32,834 nt of DNA from an uncultured Bacteroidales bacterium (GTDB lineage: Bacteria > Bacteroidota > Bacteroidia > Bacteroidales > UBA932), in NCBI GenBank assembly GCA_944325465.1, contig CALVAE010000115.1:1-32834 (forward strand), read 5' to 3'. Positions 1 through 7,505 of this stretch are shown piece after piece. The notes below the pieces were generated by a model that saw nothing but the letters and a program-made list of their open reading frames with translations, ran no database searches and was not told the origin of the DNA. Within the stretch, counting starts at the first letter, position 1. Each line of letters starts with the position of its first letter. Both the position numbers and the translations under genes were made by a program.

Positions 1-130
1 TTCCGAAGTCGTACTGTTGTGCACTGACAGAGAGTCTGTCCTCAATGATCACCTGAGCGGACAGATCTGATCCTGCAAATAAGGACAAAGCGGAAATCAG
101 ACAGACAAATATTGACATATTCTTTATCAT
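1..130 (-). CDS. N-terminus of a secreted protein (partial, runs off window)
   Basis: Reading the minus strand from an ATG at 130-128 gives an open frame of 43 codons to the window edge. The first residues are a short positively charged start (MIKN), a hydrophobic stretch (roughly residues 5-20), and then Ser-Ala-Gln near residues 24-26. That arrangement is typical of signal peptidase I signal peptides in Bacteroidota, where Gln often follows the cleavage site. The mature part seen so far (VIIEDRLSVSAQQYDFG) is too short to assign a family. The start lies only 36 nt downstream of the aminotransferase stop on the same strand, so the two may be co-transcribed. Function unknown; it is probably periplasmic or surface-exposed. 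Confidence 0.6.
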   Translation of the reverse strand, partial: MIKNMSIFVCLISALSLFAGSDLSAQVIIEDRLSVSAQQYDFG

Positions 131-166
131 CAAAGATTGCGAGTACCATCCCATCAGTACATCCGA

Positions 167-1345
167 TCATTTCAGAAGGGAGGCAAGGAGACGGATGCCT
201 TCGCGAATACGGTCGGCAGTCATAAAGGAGAAATTAAGACGCATCGTATTATGCCCCCCACCGTCCGGATAGAAGAAACTTCCTGCCACATACGCCACTC
301 CGGCATCAAGGGCGGTATCATAGAATCTTACCGAATCGAATCCTTCCGGAAGGGTCAGGAACAGGAAGAGCCCGCCTTCAGGATGAGTCCAGGAAACACC
401 CTCCGGCATTGTCTGCTCCAGCATCCCAAGCATGATGTTCCGCTTGTTCCGGTACAGGGCAATGCTTTTCTCCAGATTCCTGTCGAGACTTCCGTCAGAA
501 ATGAATCCTGCTGCCACATACTGGTCGAATACCGGAGGGCACAGGTCAAGTGACTGCTTGCACACGTAAATCATGTCCAACACATCAGGGTGGCCGAAAA
601 TCCAGCCGAGCCTGAAACCGGGAGCCATTATCTTCGAGAACGAACCCAAATGCAGGGTGATATCCGGATCTATGGAATATATCGTCGGCACGGACTCCCC
701 CTCATATCTCAATTCCCTGTACGGAGAATCCTCCACTATCAGCATACCGAACCGTCTTGCCACCCTTACAAGCCTGCGACGGTGCTCCAGAGGCAGGGTC
801 TCCCCTGACGGATTCTGGAAATCAGGAATCGAATATATGAATTTCAGGCGTTTCCCCTCATTGAGGGCCGCCACAGCCGTCCGGACATACGCCGCTTCGA
901 AACGGTCGGGATCGGAATCGTAAGCGACTCCCCTCACATCCGCCCTGTAGGACCGGAAAGACTGCAGGGCACCGAGATAGGACGGACTGGAAGTAAGGAT
1001 GACATCTCCCGGATCTGCAAGTATCCTCGTACAGACATCAATCCCCTGCTGGGAAGAAGAAGTGATCTGAACCCGTTCGAGAGAGACTCCATATCTCAAC
1101 GACAGGGCCTCCCTGAGTTCAGTGACACCCTGGGTGGCCCCATACTGGAAGGCCTTCGCCCCCACCCGGTCTATCACCTCCGACATTATCCTCCGGAAAT
1201 CTTCCAAAGGGAAGGTGTCTGCCGACGGATAGCCTCCGGCAAAGGAATATATTGCGTTCAGGTCCACCCTTTTGAAAATATCCCTGACGGGGGAGCGGAA
1301 AAACGAAAAGGTGTCCTGCGAAAAGAGATCCGTGTAATTTTTCAT
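167..1345 (-). CDS. Class I/II PLP-dependent aminotransferase (LysN/MocR-type catalytic domain)
   Basis: A 392-residue fold-type I aminotransferase. The PLP lysine is in SFSKIMAPGFRLGW. The substrate/cofactor loop is seen in IPDFQNPSG, and YGATQGVTELREAL near the N-terminus is typical of the 2-aminoadipate/MocR-like branch. No winged-helix domain is present, so it is an enzyme and not a MocR regulator. A longer frame begins at 1459, but the ATG at 1345 (MKNYTD) is preferred because a consensus Bacteroidota promoter lies at 1430-1460 and would start transcription inside the longer version. The substrate cannot be read from sequence. It lies downstream of dapD, separated by a repeat island, so a role as the missing N-succinyl-diaminopimelate aminotransferase is possible but unproven; aromatic or 2-aminoadipate transamination is equally plausible. 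Confidence 0.85.
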   Translation of the reverse strand: MKNYTDLFSQDTFSFFRSPVRDIFKRVDLNAIYSFAGGYPSADTFPLEDFRRIMSEVIDRVGAKAFQYGATQGVTELREALSLRYGVSLERVQITSSSQQGIDVCTRILADPGDVILTSSPSYLGALQSFRSYRADVRGVAYDSDPDRFEAAYVRTAVAALNEGKRLKFIYSIPDFQNPSGETLPLEHRRRLVRVARRFGMLIVEDSPYRELRYEGESVPTIYSIDPDITLHLGSFSKIMAPGFRLGWIFGHPDVLDMIYVCKQSLDLCPPVFDQYVAAGFISDGSLDRNLEKSIALYRNKRNIMLGMLEQTMPEGVSWTHPEGGLFLFLTLPEGFDSVRFYDTALDAGVAYVAGSFFYPDGGGHNTMRLNFSFMTADRIREGIRLLASLLK

Positions 1346-1429
1346 TTTTGAGATTTTCAATGATTTGATACAACCATTCGAAGAATAAACATTTAACGGA
1401 GTATCCGGAAAACAATGGCAATAATAATA

Positions 1430-1460
1430 CAAAAGTAGACAAAATCCTCGTTCCCGCAAA
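1430..1460 (-). promoter_or_regulatory. Bacteroidota-type promoter for the aminotransferase
   Basis: On the minus strand TTTG (1460-1457) is followed after 19 nt by TACTTTTG (1437-1430), matching the TTTG/TAnnTTTG consensus of the Bacteroidota primary sigma factor. Transcription would start near 1424, about 80 nt before the ATG at 1345. Confidence 0.7.
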
Positions 1461-1540
1461 GAAATCGTGGATCAGCGGGAAAAGTATGTATTTTGTTGTT
1501 ACGGACGGATTGCAGCCCCGTGCGCAGATATGTTCTCCAT

Positions 1541-1692
1541 ACCGCGAACATCAACTTTTTGTAATCTATTGAGATACAATATTATGCAAAACAACCCTGT
1601 TCGGGATCCCCACTTTTTTAGGGGGACTACGAACAAGGATATTTTGTAATGTTTTGTCTTTCAAAGAAATACAAATCTGACTTGTTCGCGGT
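1541..1692. repeat. 152-bp segment bounded by 10-bp perfect inverted repeats, with an internal hairpin
   Basis: ACCGCGAACA at 1541-1550 is the exact reverse complement of TGTTCGCGGT at 1683-1692. Near the middle (about 1597-1636) a second imperfect hairpin pairs GTTCG with CGAAC and TCCCC with GGGGA around an A/T loop. The segment is AT-rich and has no credible gene. It could be a small non-autonomous element or an RNA structure. No clear target-site duplication is visible next to the inverted repeats. Confidence 0.4.
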
Positions 1693-1725
1693 CCAATGTC
1701 TCGTCCTGAACAAAACCGTTGTTCT

Positions 1726-1814
1726 GTCATCCTGAACGCCGCCAGGCGGAGTGAAGGATCTGAAGTACCACACCGCCCCATACACCAGATCCTTCGCTGG
1801 CGCTCAGGATGACA
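1726..1814. repeat. CHPERSEGS-type interspersed repeat, inverted pair
   Basis: A forward copy (1726-1763, TGTCATCCTGAACGCC...GAAGGATCTG) and a reverse copy (1786-1814, CAGATCCTTCGC...AGGATGACA) face each other across about 22 nt, so the unit can fold as a long hairpin. Related copies occur at 2108-2136, 14390-14419, 14669-14708, 15612-15639, 15902-15929 and 32625-32654. Translated in one frame the core gives CHPERSEGS, a string often seen in spurious ORFs of gut Bacteroidota. From 1815 to about 1880 further decayed tails of the form CAGAATGACA follow. Confidence 0.85.
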
Positions 1815-1900
1815 GGCGGATCAGAATGACATGGTGGCGATCCCTTAGATGACAGGGAAATCGCTCAGAATGACAGGTGTCACGCTTTCTATGAGAAGAT

Positions 1901-2094
1901 CTGCGCAGGGGTGATGCCGTGAAAGCGTATATCGTGGGATCATTGCGCATATCCACATTTCTGGTGTGGACCTGCGCAGCGGAAGTGCCATACAGAGCAC
2001 ATATCAAGGATTGACTGCGCAGGTCCATCGTTTTGATGTCGACCTGCGCAACGGAGGATGCCATACAGAGCGTATATTGAGGGGGTACTGCGCA
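1901..2094. repeat. Hairpin array of six regularly spaced TGCGCA palindromes
   Basis: TGCGCA occurs at 1902, 1944, 1973, 2016, 2045 and 2089, so the start-to-start spacing alternates 42, 29, 43, 29, 44. The 29-nt segments are stem-loops. One pairs CCACA with TGTGG inside flanking TGCGCA arms. The next pairs TGCGCAGGTC with GACCTGCGCA plus CATC with GATG. The longer segments are diverged copies of one another, sharing GCCRTRMAGAGC-like and GTATAT/CATAT blocks. This gives a repeating unit of about 72 bp, present nearly three times. No coding function is apparent. Confidence 0.75.
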
Positions 2095-2107
2095 ATCCTG
2101 GGGGACA

Positions 2108-2136
2108 CAGATCCTTCGCTGGCGCTCAGGATGACA
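2108..2136. repeat. CHPERSEGS-type interspersed repeat copy
   Basis: CAGATCCTTCGCTGGCGC followed by TCAGGATGACA is identical to the reverse copy at 1786-1814. Two shorter tail copies (TCAGGATGACA) follow at about 2143 and 2163, with a spacing near 20 nt. Confidence 0.85.
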
Positions 2137-2193
2137 TGGTGGCTCAGGATGACAGGCGGCGATCAGGATGACAGTCGGTACGGAGCGACAGAG

Positions 2194-2363
2194 GCCCCAG
2201 GGTAACAGAAGGTCCAAGATGACCGAGAACCTAAGATGACCGAGAACCTAAGATGACTGAAGCCCCAGGGTAACAGAAGGTCCAAGATGACCGAGGACCT
2301 AAGATGACCGAGAACCTAAGATGACCGAGAATCTAAGATGACTGAAGCCCCAGCGTAACGGGA
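2194..2363. repeat. 17-bp minisatellite, about ten units
   Basis: Units such as AACCTAAGATGACCGAG, GGTCCAAGATGACCGAG and GCCCCAGGGTAACAGAA are all 17 bp and follow one another without gaps. The GCCCCAG unit recurs at 2194, 2262 and 2347, intervals of 68 and 85 bp (4 and 5 units), so there is higher-order structure on top of the base period. The array ends right at the 3' end of dapD (stop codon at 2367). Confidence 0.85.
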
Positions 2364-2366
2364 AGG

Positions 2367-3134
2367 TCAGCGGAGAAGGTCTTCAAGGACAAGGGACGCA
2401 TCAGTCCCTGCATCCCGGTATTTCACTATGACAGGGGTATAGATATGGATACCTGCCGCCACGCCAGGTCCCTTGGTCACCGGACGGCTGCCTGCCACGA
2501 CTACAGCCCCCTCGGGCACGACCATCTGCCCGGCCTCGTTGGCCCTGATGTATTCTCCTTTGACCGCATCATAGATAGCAGTGGATGAATTGATTATCAC
2601 TCCGGTGGCGATCACGGCGTTCTCCCTGACTATGGTCCCTTCATAGATTCCGCAGTTGCCGCCTATGAACACATTGTCCTCGATGATCACAGGCAGGGCT
2701 CCGACCGGTTCCAGCACACCTCCCAACTGGGATGCAGCCGAAAGATGCACATGTTTCCCGACCTGGGCGCAGGATCCAACAAGGGCATGGGAATCGATCA
2801 TGGTACCGGCATCCACGTATGCCCCGATGTTGATATATGACGGCGGCATCACTATCACCGACGGTGCCAGATAGGCACCTGTCCGCACTGCGCTTCCGCC
2901 CGGAACTATCCTCACCCCGTCTTCAACGGTGAATTTCCGGGTCGGAATCGTGTCCTTGTCAAAGAAACTGAACCGGCCTTCCGACATATCGGTCAGTTGT
3001 CCGTATCTGAACCCCTCAAGTATGATTTCCTTGACCCTGGAGTTGACTTTCCACTCCCCGTCTTGCTTTTCCGCCACTCTGACTTTCCCCGACTCGAGAT
3101 CGCGGACAAGGGCATTGAAGTTATCTGTCTGCAT
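2367..3134 (-). CDS. dapD: 2,3,4,5-tetrahydropyridine-2,6-dicarboxylate N-succinyltransferase
   Basis: A 255-residue protein that adds succinyl from succinyl-CoA to tetrahydrodipicolinate, the committing step of the succinylase branch of lysine/diaminopimelate synthesis in the cytosol. The N-terminal helical part is followed by a left-handed beta-helix of hexapeptide repeats (about residues 95-210: [52 protein letters not shown]). Length is close to the family norm of about 270. It starts one base after the dapA stop codon, so the two are tightly coupled and dapD is the last gene of the operon. Its presence indicates the succinylase route rather than the one-step DapL route reported in some Bacteroides. 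Confidence 0.95.
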   Translation of the reverse strand: MQTDNFNALVRDLESGKVRVAEKQDGEWKVNSRVKEIILEGFRYGQLTDMSEGRFSFFDKDTIPTRKFTVEDGVRIVPGGSAVRTGAYLAPSVIVMPPSYINIGAYVDAGTMIDSHALVGSCAQVGKHVHLSAASQLGGVLEPVGALPVIIEDNVFIGGNCGIYEGTIVRENAVIATGVIINSSTAIYDAVKGEYIRANEAGQMVVPEGAVVVAGSRPVTKGPGVAAGIHIYTPVIVKYRDAGTDASLVLEDLLR

Positions 3135-3135
3135 A

Positions 3136-4053
3136 CTATCTGTTTTTCAGAGAAGAGATTATCCTTTCCATTTCTTCATAGGTAGACTGTTCTGCCGGGA
3201 CGAGCGGGAGACGGAGTTCGTTGCATATCAGCCCCATTGCTGCAAGACCGGCCTTGACCGGAATCGGATTGCTTTCGATAAAGCAGCCCTTGAACAGAGG
3301 GGAAAGCCTTTCATTCAACATTCCTGCAATCTTGTAGTCTCCTGCAGCCGCTGCAGCCGTCAGATCCGCCATCAGATCCGGTGCTATGTTGGATGCGACA
3401 CTGATTATACCTGCTCCGCCGGCCTTCATGACATCCAGAGTCTGGTCGTCATTGCCGCTGAGGACAGTGAAGCCGTCAGGAGCGCCTTCGATTATCTTCC
3501 TGATCTGTTCCAGGTCACCCGAAGCCTCCTTCACCGCTATTATATTGTCTGTCCGTGCCAGTTCCAGGGCTGTCTCCGCCGTCATATTGGCTCCTGTCCT
3601 GGAAGGGACGTTGTAAAGTACTACCGGCTTGTCGGTCTCGGAAGCCACCGCCTTGAAATATTCGAGCATCCCTCTCTGCGTCGGTTTGTTGTAATACGGG
3701 ACGACGACAAGGAACAGGTCCGCGCCATGATCCTCCAGCAGCCTGATATTCCGGACCGTGTGTCTGAAGGAATTTGTCCCGACCCCCACCATCACCGGCC
3801 TTCCGCCGCTACGGGAAGCCGCACACTCGGTCAACGCCACCTTTTCCTCATCTTCCAGGCAAGGGGTCTCCCCTGTCGAACCAAGAGGAACGAGGAAATC
3901 CACTCCTGCCAGGACCTGTCTGTCCACCAGCGCGGCGAAAGCGTCATAATCAACCTCTCCGTCCCTGAACGGAGTCACGAGGGCCGTACCAAGCCCGCGC
4001 AAAGTAAAATTGCTGTCAATTCTGCCCATGATGATTCCTCTATCGTCTGTCAT
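3136..4053 (-). CDS. dapA: 4-hydroxy-tetrahydrodipicolinate synthase
   Basis: A 305-residue TIM-barrel aldolase that condenses pyruvate with aspartate semialdehyde. GTALVTPF and GSTGETPCL mark the N-terminal barrel strands, the catalytic Tyr is in LYNVPSRTG, and the Schiff-base Lys is in AVKEASG. Usual family length is about 290-300. The ATG at 4053 overlaps the dapB stop as ATGA, which favours this start over an internal Met at 4029. The gene lies between dapB and dapD, so three consecutive pathway enzymes are encoded with almost no spacing. Confidence 0.96.
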   Translation of the reverse strand: MTDDRGIIMGRIDSNFTLRGLGTALVTPFRDGEVDYDAFAALVDRQVLAGVDFLVPLGSTGETPCLEDEEKVALTECAASRSGGRPVMVGVGTNSFRHTVRNIRLLEDHGADLFLVVVPYYNKPTQRGMLEYFKAVASETDKPVVLYNVPSRTGANMTAETALELARTDNIIAVKEASGDLEQIRKIIEGAPDGFTVLSGNDDQTLDVMKAGGAGIISVASNIAPDLMADLTAAAAAGDYKIAGMLNERLSPLFKGCFIESNPIPVKAGLAAMGLICNELRLPLVPAEQSTYEEMERIISSLKNR

Positions 4054-4718
4054 TTGAAGATAATGTCCTTGAACTCATATACGCCTTCAAGCCTGTCCGC
4101 CTTCAGAGCGGCCTCAACCGCCCCCCTTGCAAAGCCGGCCCTGGAAAACGCTTCATGCTTCAGGACTATCCTGTCATCCGTCCCCTCGAATCCGACTATA
4201 TGAATCCCCGGAATCTCCCCGCAGCGGACCGACTGTATGTCCGGACTTACTCCCATATTGCCTTCCACGACAGATGCCAGACTTTTCGCGGTCCCGCTCG
4301 GAGCATCCAGTTTGTGACAATGATGCATCTCCACGATATACGGGCTGTACCCTCCGGTCTGCGACATCTTCCTCGAAATGAAGTCATTCACAGCAAAAAA
4401 GATGTTTACTCCTATGGAAAAATTGGACGCATAGACCATGGTTGTCCCGCATTTCCTGAAATATGCAATCACCTCATCCCTGATATCGTCCCAGCCGGTG
4501 GTCCCTATCACTACCGCCTTGAAATTCTCGGCCAGGAACCTGTAGTTCTCCCTGATTGCCGCAGGGACTGTGAAATCGATACATACCGATTCTTTTGCCA
4601 CCGCCGGATCGAACGTCCCGATATCCTCGCTTTTGCCTGCACATTCAATTCCCATTTCATCGAGGGTCTTTTCGACCATACGGCCCATCTTACCGTATCC
4701 GCTGATCACCACTTTCAT
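4050..4718 (-). CDS. dapB: 4-hydroxy-tetrahydrodipicolinate reductase
   Basis: A 222-residue NAD(P)H-dependent reductase acting after DapA. The N-terminal Rossmann motif is GYGKMGRM. The active-site region is EMHHCHKLDAPSGTA, with the catalytic His pair and the Lys and Ser/Gly substrate contacts. It is shorter than E. coli DapB (273), as is usual for the compact Bacteroidota form. A longer frame begins with TTG at 4733, but the ATG at 4718 puts the Rossmann strand at the N-terminus and is preferred. It overlaps the 3' end of lysC by 29 bp and dapA by 4 bp, consistent with translational coupling. Confidence 0.94.
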   Translation of the reverse strand: MKVVISGYGKMGRMVEKTLDEMGIECAGKSEDIGTFDPAVAKESVCIDFTVPAAIRENYRFLAENFKAVVIGTTGWDDIRDEVIAYFRKCGTTMVYASNFSIGVNIFFAVNDFISRKMSQTGGYSPYIVEMHHCHKLDAPSGTAKSLASVVEGNMGVSPDIQSVRCGEIPGIHIVGFEGTDDRIVLKHEAFSRAGFARGAVEAALKADRLEGVYEFKDIIFK

Positions 4719-6075
4719 AGTCTCTGTCTTCAAAAAGATATTTATGCACCTCTCTCACGGCATTCTGCATGGATGCCCTGTCCACCACGAAACTTATATT
4801 CACGAAGGAAGCTCCCTGGGAAATCATATAGACATTGCAGTCCTTCAGGGATGTCATAGTCTGTTTGAGAAGCCCGCGCAGATTGACGATATTCTTGCCT
4901 ATTACCGAAATCTGGGCCTTGTCCCTGTCCACATCCACCTCCGCGAATTCCGACAGGGCCTTCACCACCTCATCTATATCCTGGTTTCCGTCCATCGTCA
5001 GGGAAATATTCGCTTCAGACGTACTGATAAGGTCCACCGATACCTTGTACCGGCTGAATATCGCGAATACCTTCTGAAGGAAACCGGACACGTTGATCAT
5101 TCTGGTAGAGAAGATATTGAGCAGAAGGATGTTTTCCTTGTATGAAACGGATTTCACCCCGTCCTCTATCCGGTCGTTCTGGAGAATGGCCGTCCCTTCG
5201 CCCTCCGGATTCATCGAATTGAGCACATAGACCGGGATATTCTTCATGACAGCCGGCTCGATTGTCATCGGGTGAAGCACCTTCGCCCCGAAATGCGCCA
5301 TTTCCGCCGCCTCTTCAAACGATATCCGGCTGATGTTCCTGGTATTCGGAACTATTCTCGGATCCGCCGTCCTCACTCCATCCACATCTGTCCATATCTC
5401 GATACGTTCTGCATCCAGAGCCATTCCTATCAGGGAAGCGGAATAATCCGAACCTCCCCTGCCGAGCACAGTAGTCTCTCCTTTCAGAGTCGATGCCATA
5501 AAGCCCTGCGTAATGACCGCGTCCGCCCCTTCGTATGCCTCAGCCACCACCTCTGGCACCCGCCGGGAAATCTCCGACATATCCGGCTCCCCTTTCATGT
5601 AGGTATCGGACGTGATTATCATCTCCCTTGCATCCATGAAATGCGTGACTATACCTCTTGCATTCATGGCATGGCATATAATATTGGAGGAAAGCCATTC
5701 CCCCCTTGAAATTATCCTCGCCTTGCTCCTGTCGGTGAGTTCTCCCAATGAACAGACCGCTCCTACGAAATCGCGTAGTTCCCCGCATATTTCCGTCACC
5801 TTTGCACAGGCTTCGTCACAAAGCGGACTGCCCTGCAGCAGTTCCCTAGCAAGAGCGGTATGCCTCTCCGCCAGAGCATCTATATATCCATCGGCTGTCT
5901 TCCTGTCCCGCGCCTCCGCACTGTCGGAAATCCTGTACAGAAGATCGGTCACTTTGGAAAGGGCGGATACCACGATGACAGGTTTCCGGTCGAGCCGACC
6001 TTTCACAATCGATATTGTCCTTACTATCGCTTCAGCATTGGCGACAGAAGTGCCGCCGAATTTCATCACTATCAT
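4690..6075 (-). CDS. lysC: Aspartate kinase, monofunctional, with tandem ACT domains
   Basis: A 461-residue enzyme that phosphorylates aspartate, the entry to lysine, threonine and methionine synthesis. The kinase domain begins with MKFGGTSVA and carries LGRGGSDYSASL and EIWTDVDGV. Two ACT domains follow (about residues 310-450: LLNIFSTRMINVSGF and ISVIGKNIVN), typical of lysine-feedback-inhibited AK III forms. No homoserine dehydrogenase domain is attached, unlike ThrA. Placement with dapA, dapB and dapD suggests this is the lysine-dedicated isoenzyme. It starts 13 nt after the M20 gene ends. Confidence 0.95.
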   Translation of the reverse strand: MIVMKFGGTSVANAEAIVRTISIVKGRLDRKPVIVVSALSKVTDLLYRISDSAEARDRKTADGYIDALAERHTALARELLQGSPLCDEACAKVTEICGELRDFVGAVCSLGELTDRSKARIISRGEWLSSNIICHAMNARGIVTHFMDAREMIITSDTYMKGEPDMSEISRRVPEVVAEAYEGADAVITQGFMASTLKGETTVLGRGGSDYSASLIGMALDAERIEIWTDVDGVRTADPRIVPNTRNISRISFEEAAEMAHFGAKVLHPMTIEPAVMKNIPVYVLNSMNPEGEGTAILQNDRIEDGVKSVSYKENILLLNIFSTRMINVSGFLQKVFAIFSRYKVSVDLISTSEANISLTMDGNQDIDEVVKALSEFAEVDVDRDKAQISVIGKNIVNLRGLLKQTMTSLKDCNVYMISQGASFVNISFVVDRASMQNAVREVHKYLFEDRDYESGDQRIR

Positions 6076-6088
6076 AAGTCCGTTTTAT

Positions 6089-7117
6089 TTAAATTCCGGC
6101 CTTCAGGGCCTCGAATATCCGTATGTAATTTTTCTTCGCCTGCTCGATGTCATCCAGCAGGATATATTCGGTATCAGTATGGGCAACCAGGATGGAACCG
6201 GGACCGCACAGGGCCTTGTATCGGAAATTGGTCAACTGAGGGGCATCGCTTCCGAAAGCCACTGTCTTGCTACCGAACCCGTCAAGGGCGAGGTATTCAG
6301 CCGGGGTATCGCCTCCGTATGCTTCCACCTCTATATATTCGTCCCTGAAATTCTCCATGACTTCGCACACCATCCTGTCGCTTGCGAATGTCGTCCTGAA
6401 ATATATGCGGAACGTCAGACGGTCGCTGAGAATATTCTGAGGATTGTCACTTGACAGTCTGCCTATGTTCCACGTGGTCTCCCCGAGTTTGGGATCCATG
6501 GGGAAATCAACAGCCCTCAGGGCATTCATCATATCGATGAAGCGCTCCACCGCACTGGCTCCATAGACAGGGTACCCGGAATGGAAACTCTTTCCCCGTA
6601 CCGTCACAGCAAAGGACTTCGTTCCCTTGCTGGCAGACACCATCCTGTTGTCGGTAGGCTCTCCCACTATCACATACTTGCCTCCGGGGTATTCTGTCCT
6701 GAAATCCTTCGCTCCGAGAGACCCCGCCTCTTCTCCGTACAGAAGCAACAGGCCGAATCCGTCCTCTCCCCGGTCAGCCAGTTCCAGACAGGCTTCATAC
6801 ATGGAAATCAACTGGCCTTTCGCATCACATGCACCCCTGCCCTTAATGACAGTCTTGCCGTCCTCCCTCTTTTCTACAGTCGGGGGTATGTACGGCGGTA
6901 CAGTATCATAATGGGTGCAGAATACCACTTCAGGTCTGCCCCATGAGAGAAGGATGTTCGATGGGGCTTCCGTGCCGTAATCTGTCCGCGGCGACATATA
7001 GACATTGACCTCGCAGCCGGACACCGGAAGCCTGCGGATCAGGAAATCGGAAAGTCTGCCCTCTCTGGAAGAAGTCGAATCGATATTGAGTATTTCAAGA
7101 AAAAGGTCAAGGTCCAT
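6089..7117 (-). CDS. dapE: M20-family metallohydrolase, probable succinyl-diaminopimelate desuccinylase
   Basis: A 342-residue di-zinc amidohydrolase of the ArgE/DapE group. Metal ligands are visible in order: His in CTHYDTVPP, the bridging Asp in GACDAKGQ, the catalytic Glu pair in YGEEAGSLG, a Glu/Asp in VGEPTD, and a C-terminal His in VAHTDTEYI. The dimerisation domain with GKSFHSG is also present. The frame extends to 7147, but MDLDLFLEIL at 7117 is the more natural start. As first gene of an operon with lysC-dapBAD, removing succinyl from N-succinyl-LL-diaminopimelate is the most likely role. Acetylornithine deacetylase activity cannot be excluded by sequence, since the two are close relatives. 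Confidence 0.75.
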   Translation of the reverse strand: MDLDLFLEILNIDSTSSREGRLSDFLIRRLPVSGCEVNVYMSPRTDYGTEAPSNILLSWGRPEVVFCTHYDTVPPYIPPTVEKREDGKTVIKGRGACDAKGQLISMYEACLELADRGEDGFGLLLLYGEEAGSLGAKDFRTEYPGGKYVIVGEPTDNRMVSASKGTKSFAVTVRGKSFHSGYPVYGASAVERFIDMMNALRAVDFPMDPKLGETTWNIGRLSSDNPQNILSDRLTFRIYFRTTFASDRMVCEVMENFRDEYIEVEAYGGDTPAEYLALDGFGSKTVAFGSDAPQLTNFRYKALCGPGSILVAHTDTEYILLDDIEQAKKNYIRIFEALKAGI

Positions 7118-7156
7118 AACAGATATCCTTATCGTTTGCCAATACACAAAATCTTA

Positions 7157-7164
7157 CAAATTTA
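7157..7164 (-). promoter_or_regulatory. Putative -7 element for the lysine operon
   Basis: On the minus strand TAAATTTG matches TAnnTTTG about 40 nt before the M20 start codon. No clean TTTG lies at the expected distance upstream; only TTTC is seen, about 22 nt away. The implied leader of about 35 nt is too short for a lysine riboswitch, and none is seen. Confidence 0.4.
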
Positions 7165-7311
7165 TTCATTTATTTCAGAAAACACCGAAATTTCCATAAA
7201 AAATGAAAAATGAAAAGTTCGGTGTTTATCCGCTAAAGTGCCCCGGACAGACAACGGATATTGCTGACAAGAATCGGGAGTTTCATATTTTGCGAAAAAT
7301 TTCTGCCATAT

Positions 7312-7344
7312 TTTGGCATTTGTAAAGAAAATATTATATCTTTG
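7312..7344 (+). promoter_or_regulatory. Bacteroidota-type promoter of the histidine operon
   Basis: TTTG at 7312-7315 and TATCTTTG at 7337-7344 are separated by 21 nt, a full match to the phylum's primary promoter pattern. Transcription would begin near 7350, giving a leader of about 215 nt before hisG that contains the His-rich peptide and attenuator. Confidence 0.75.
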
Positions 7345-7389
7345 TGAAGTTGTATTTACCGCAATAACTACACAGACTACATTTGACAC

Positions 7390-7443
7390 ATGACAGCAGG
7401 ATTCAGCCATATTCATCATCACGACACAGCCCCCGAGTGGTAG
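7390..7443 (+). CDS. hisL: Histidine operon leader peptide
   Basis: A 17-codon frame, MTAGFSHIHHHDTAPEW then TAG, with His at positions 7, 9, 10 and 11. It lies 40 nt downstream of the predicted transcription start and upstream of an intrinsic terminator and hisG. Dense His codons directly before a his operon are the hallmark of ribosome-mediated attenuation: scarce His-tRNA stalls the ribosome at 7408-7422. The stop codon falls inside GGTAGCC (7439-7445), the segment that can pair with the 5' arm of the terminator. A ribosome completing the peptide would therefore block the antiterminator. The peptide itself is unlikely to have a function. Confidence 0.8.
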   Translation: MTAGFSHIHHHDTAPEW

Positions 7444-7505
7444 CCGTGAAGATAATCATGAATCTGCACATACATGATTAAGGCTTGCCACGAACGGTAA
7501 GCCTT
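7411..7505 (+). promoter_or_regulatory. Attenuator with alternative hairpins upstream of hisG
   Basis: Three competing structures can be drawn. Pause hairpin 1:2: ATTCAT (7411-7416) with ATGAAT (7458-7463), plus TCACG (7419-7423) with CGTGA (7445-7449). Antiterminator 2:3: TAATCATG (7453-7460) with CATGATTA (7473-7480), extended by GGTAGCC (7439-7445) with GGCTTGCC (7482-7489) with one bulged T. Terminator 3:4 uses 7480-7505. Region 1 contains the His codons and region 2 begins at the leader stop codon, as attenuation requires. Confidence 0.7.

Larger units (their letters stand above)
1346..2366. other. 1-kb intergenic repeat island between dapD and the aminotransferase
   Basis: No protein-coding gene is supported here. 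Open frames in this span are made of repeat sequence and have no recognisable domain. In order it holds the aminotransferase promoter and leader (1346-1460), an AT-rich inverted-repeat segment (1541-1692), CHPERSEGS repeats (1726-1880), the TGCGCA hairpin array (1901-2094), another CHPERSEGS copy (2108-2136) with tails, and the 17-bp minisatellite (2194-2363). Confidence 0.8.

Noticed and set aside
1901-2094. CRISPR array
   Set aside because: Spacing alternates between 29 and about 43, the units are diverged, the intervals are related to each other rather than unique, and no cas genes are present.
1804-2217. Open frame of 137 codons on the minus strand containing CHPERQRRI
   Set aside because: It is a translation of repeat sequence with no domain and no promoter.
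7118-7165. Lysine riboswitch ahead of the lysine operon
   Set aside because: The predicted leader is only about 35 nt, too short for the L box, and no such motif is seen.
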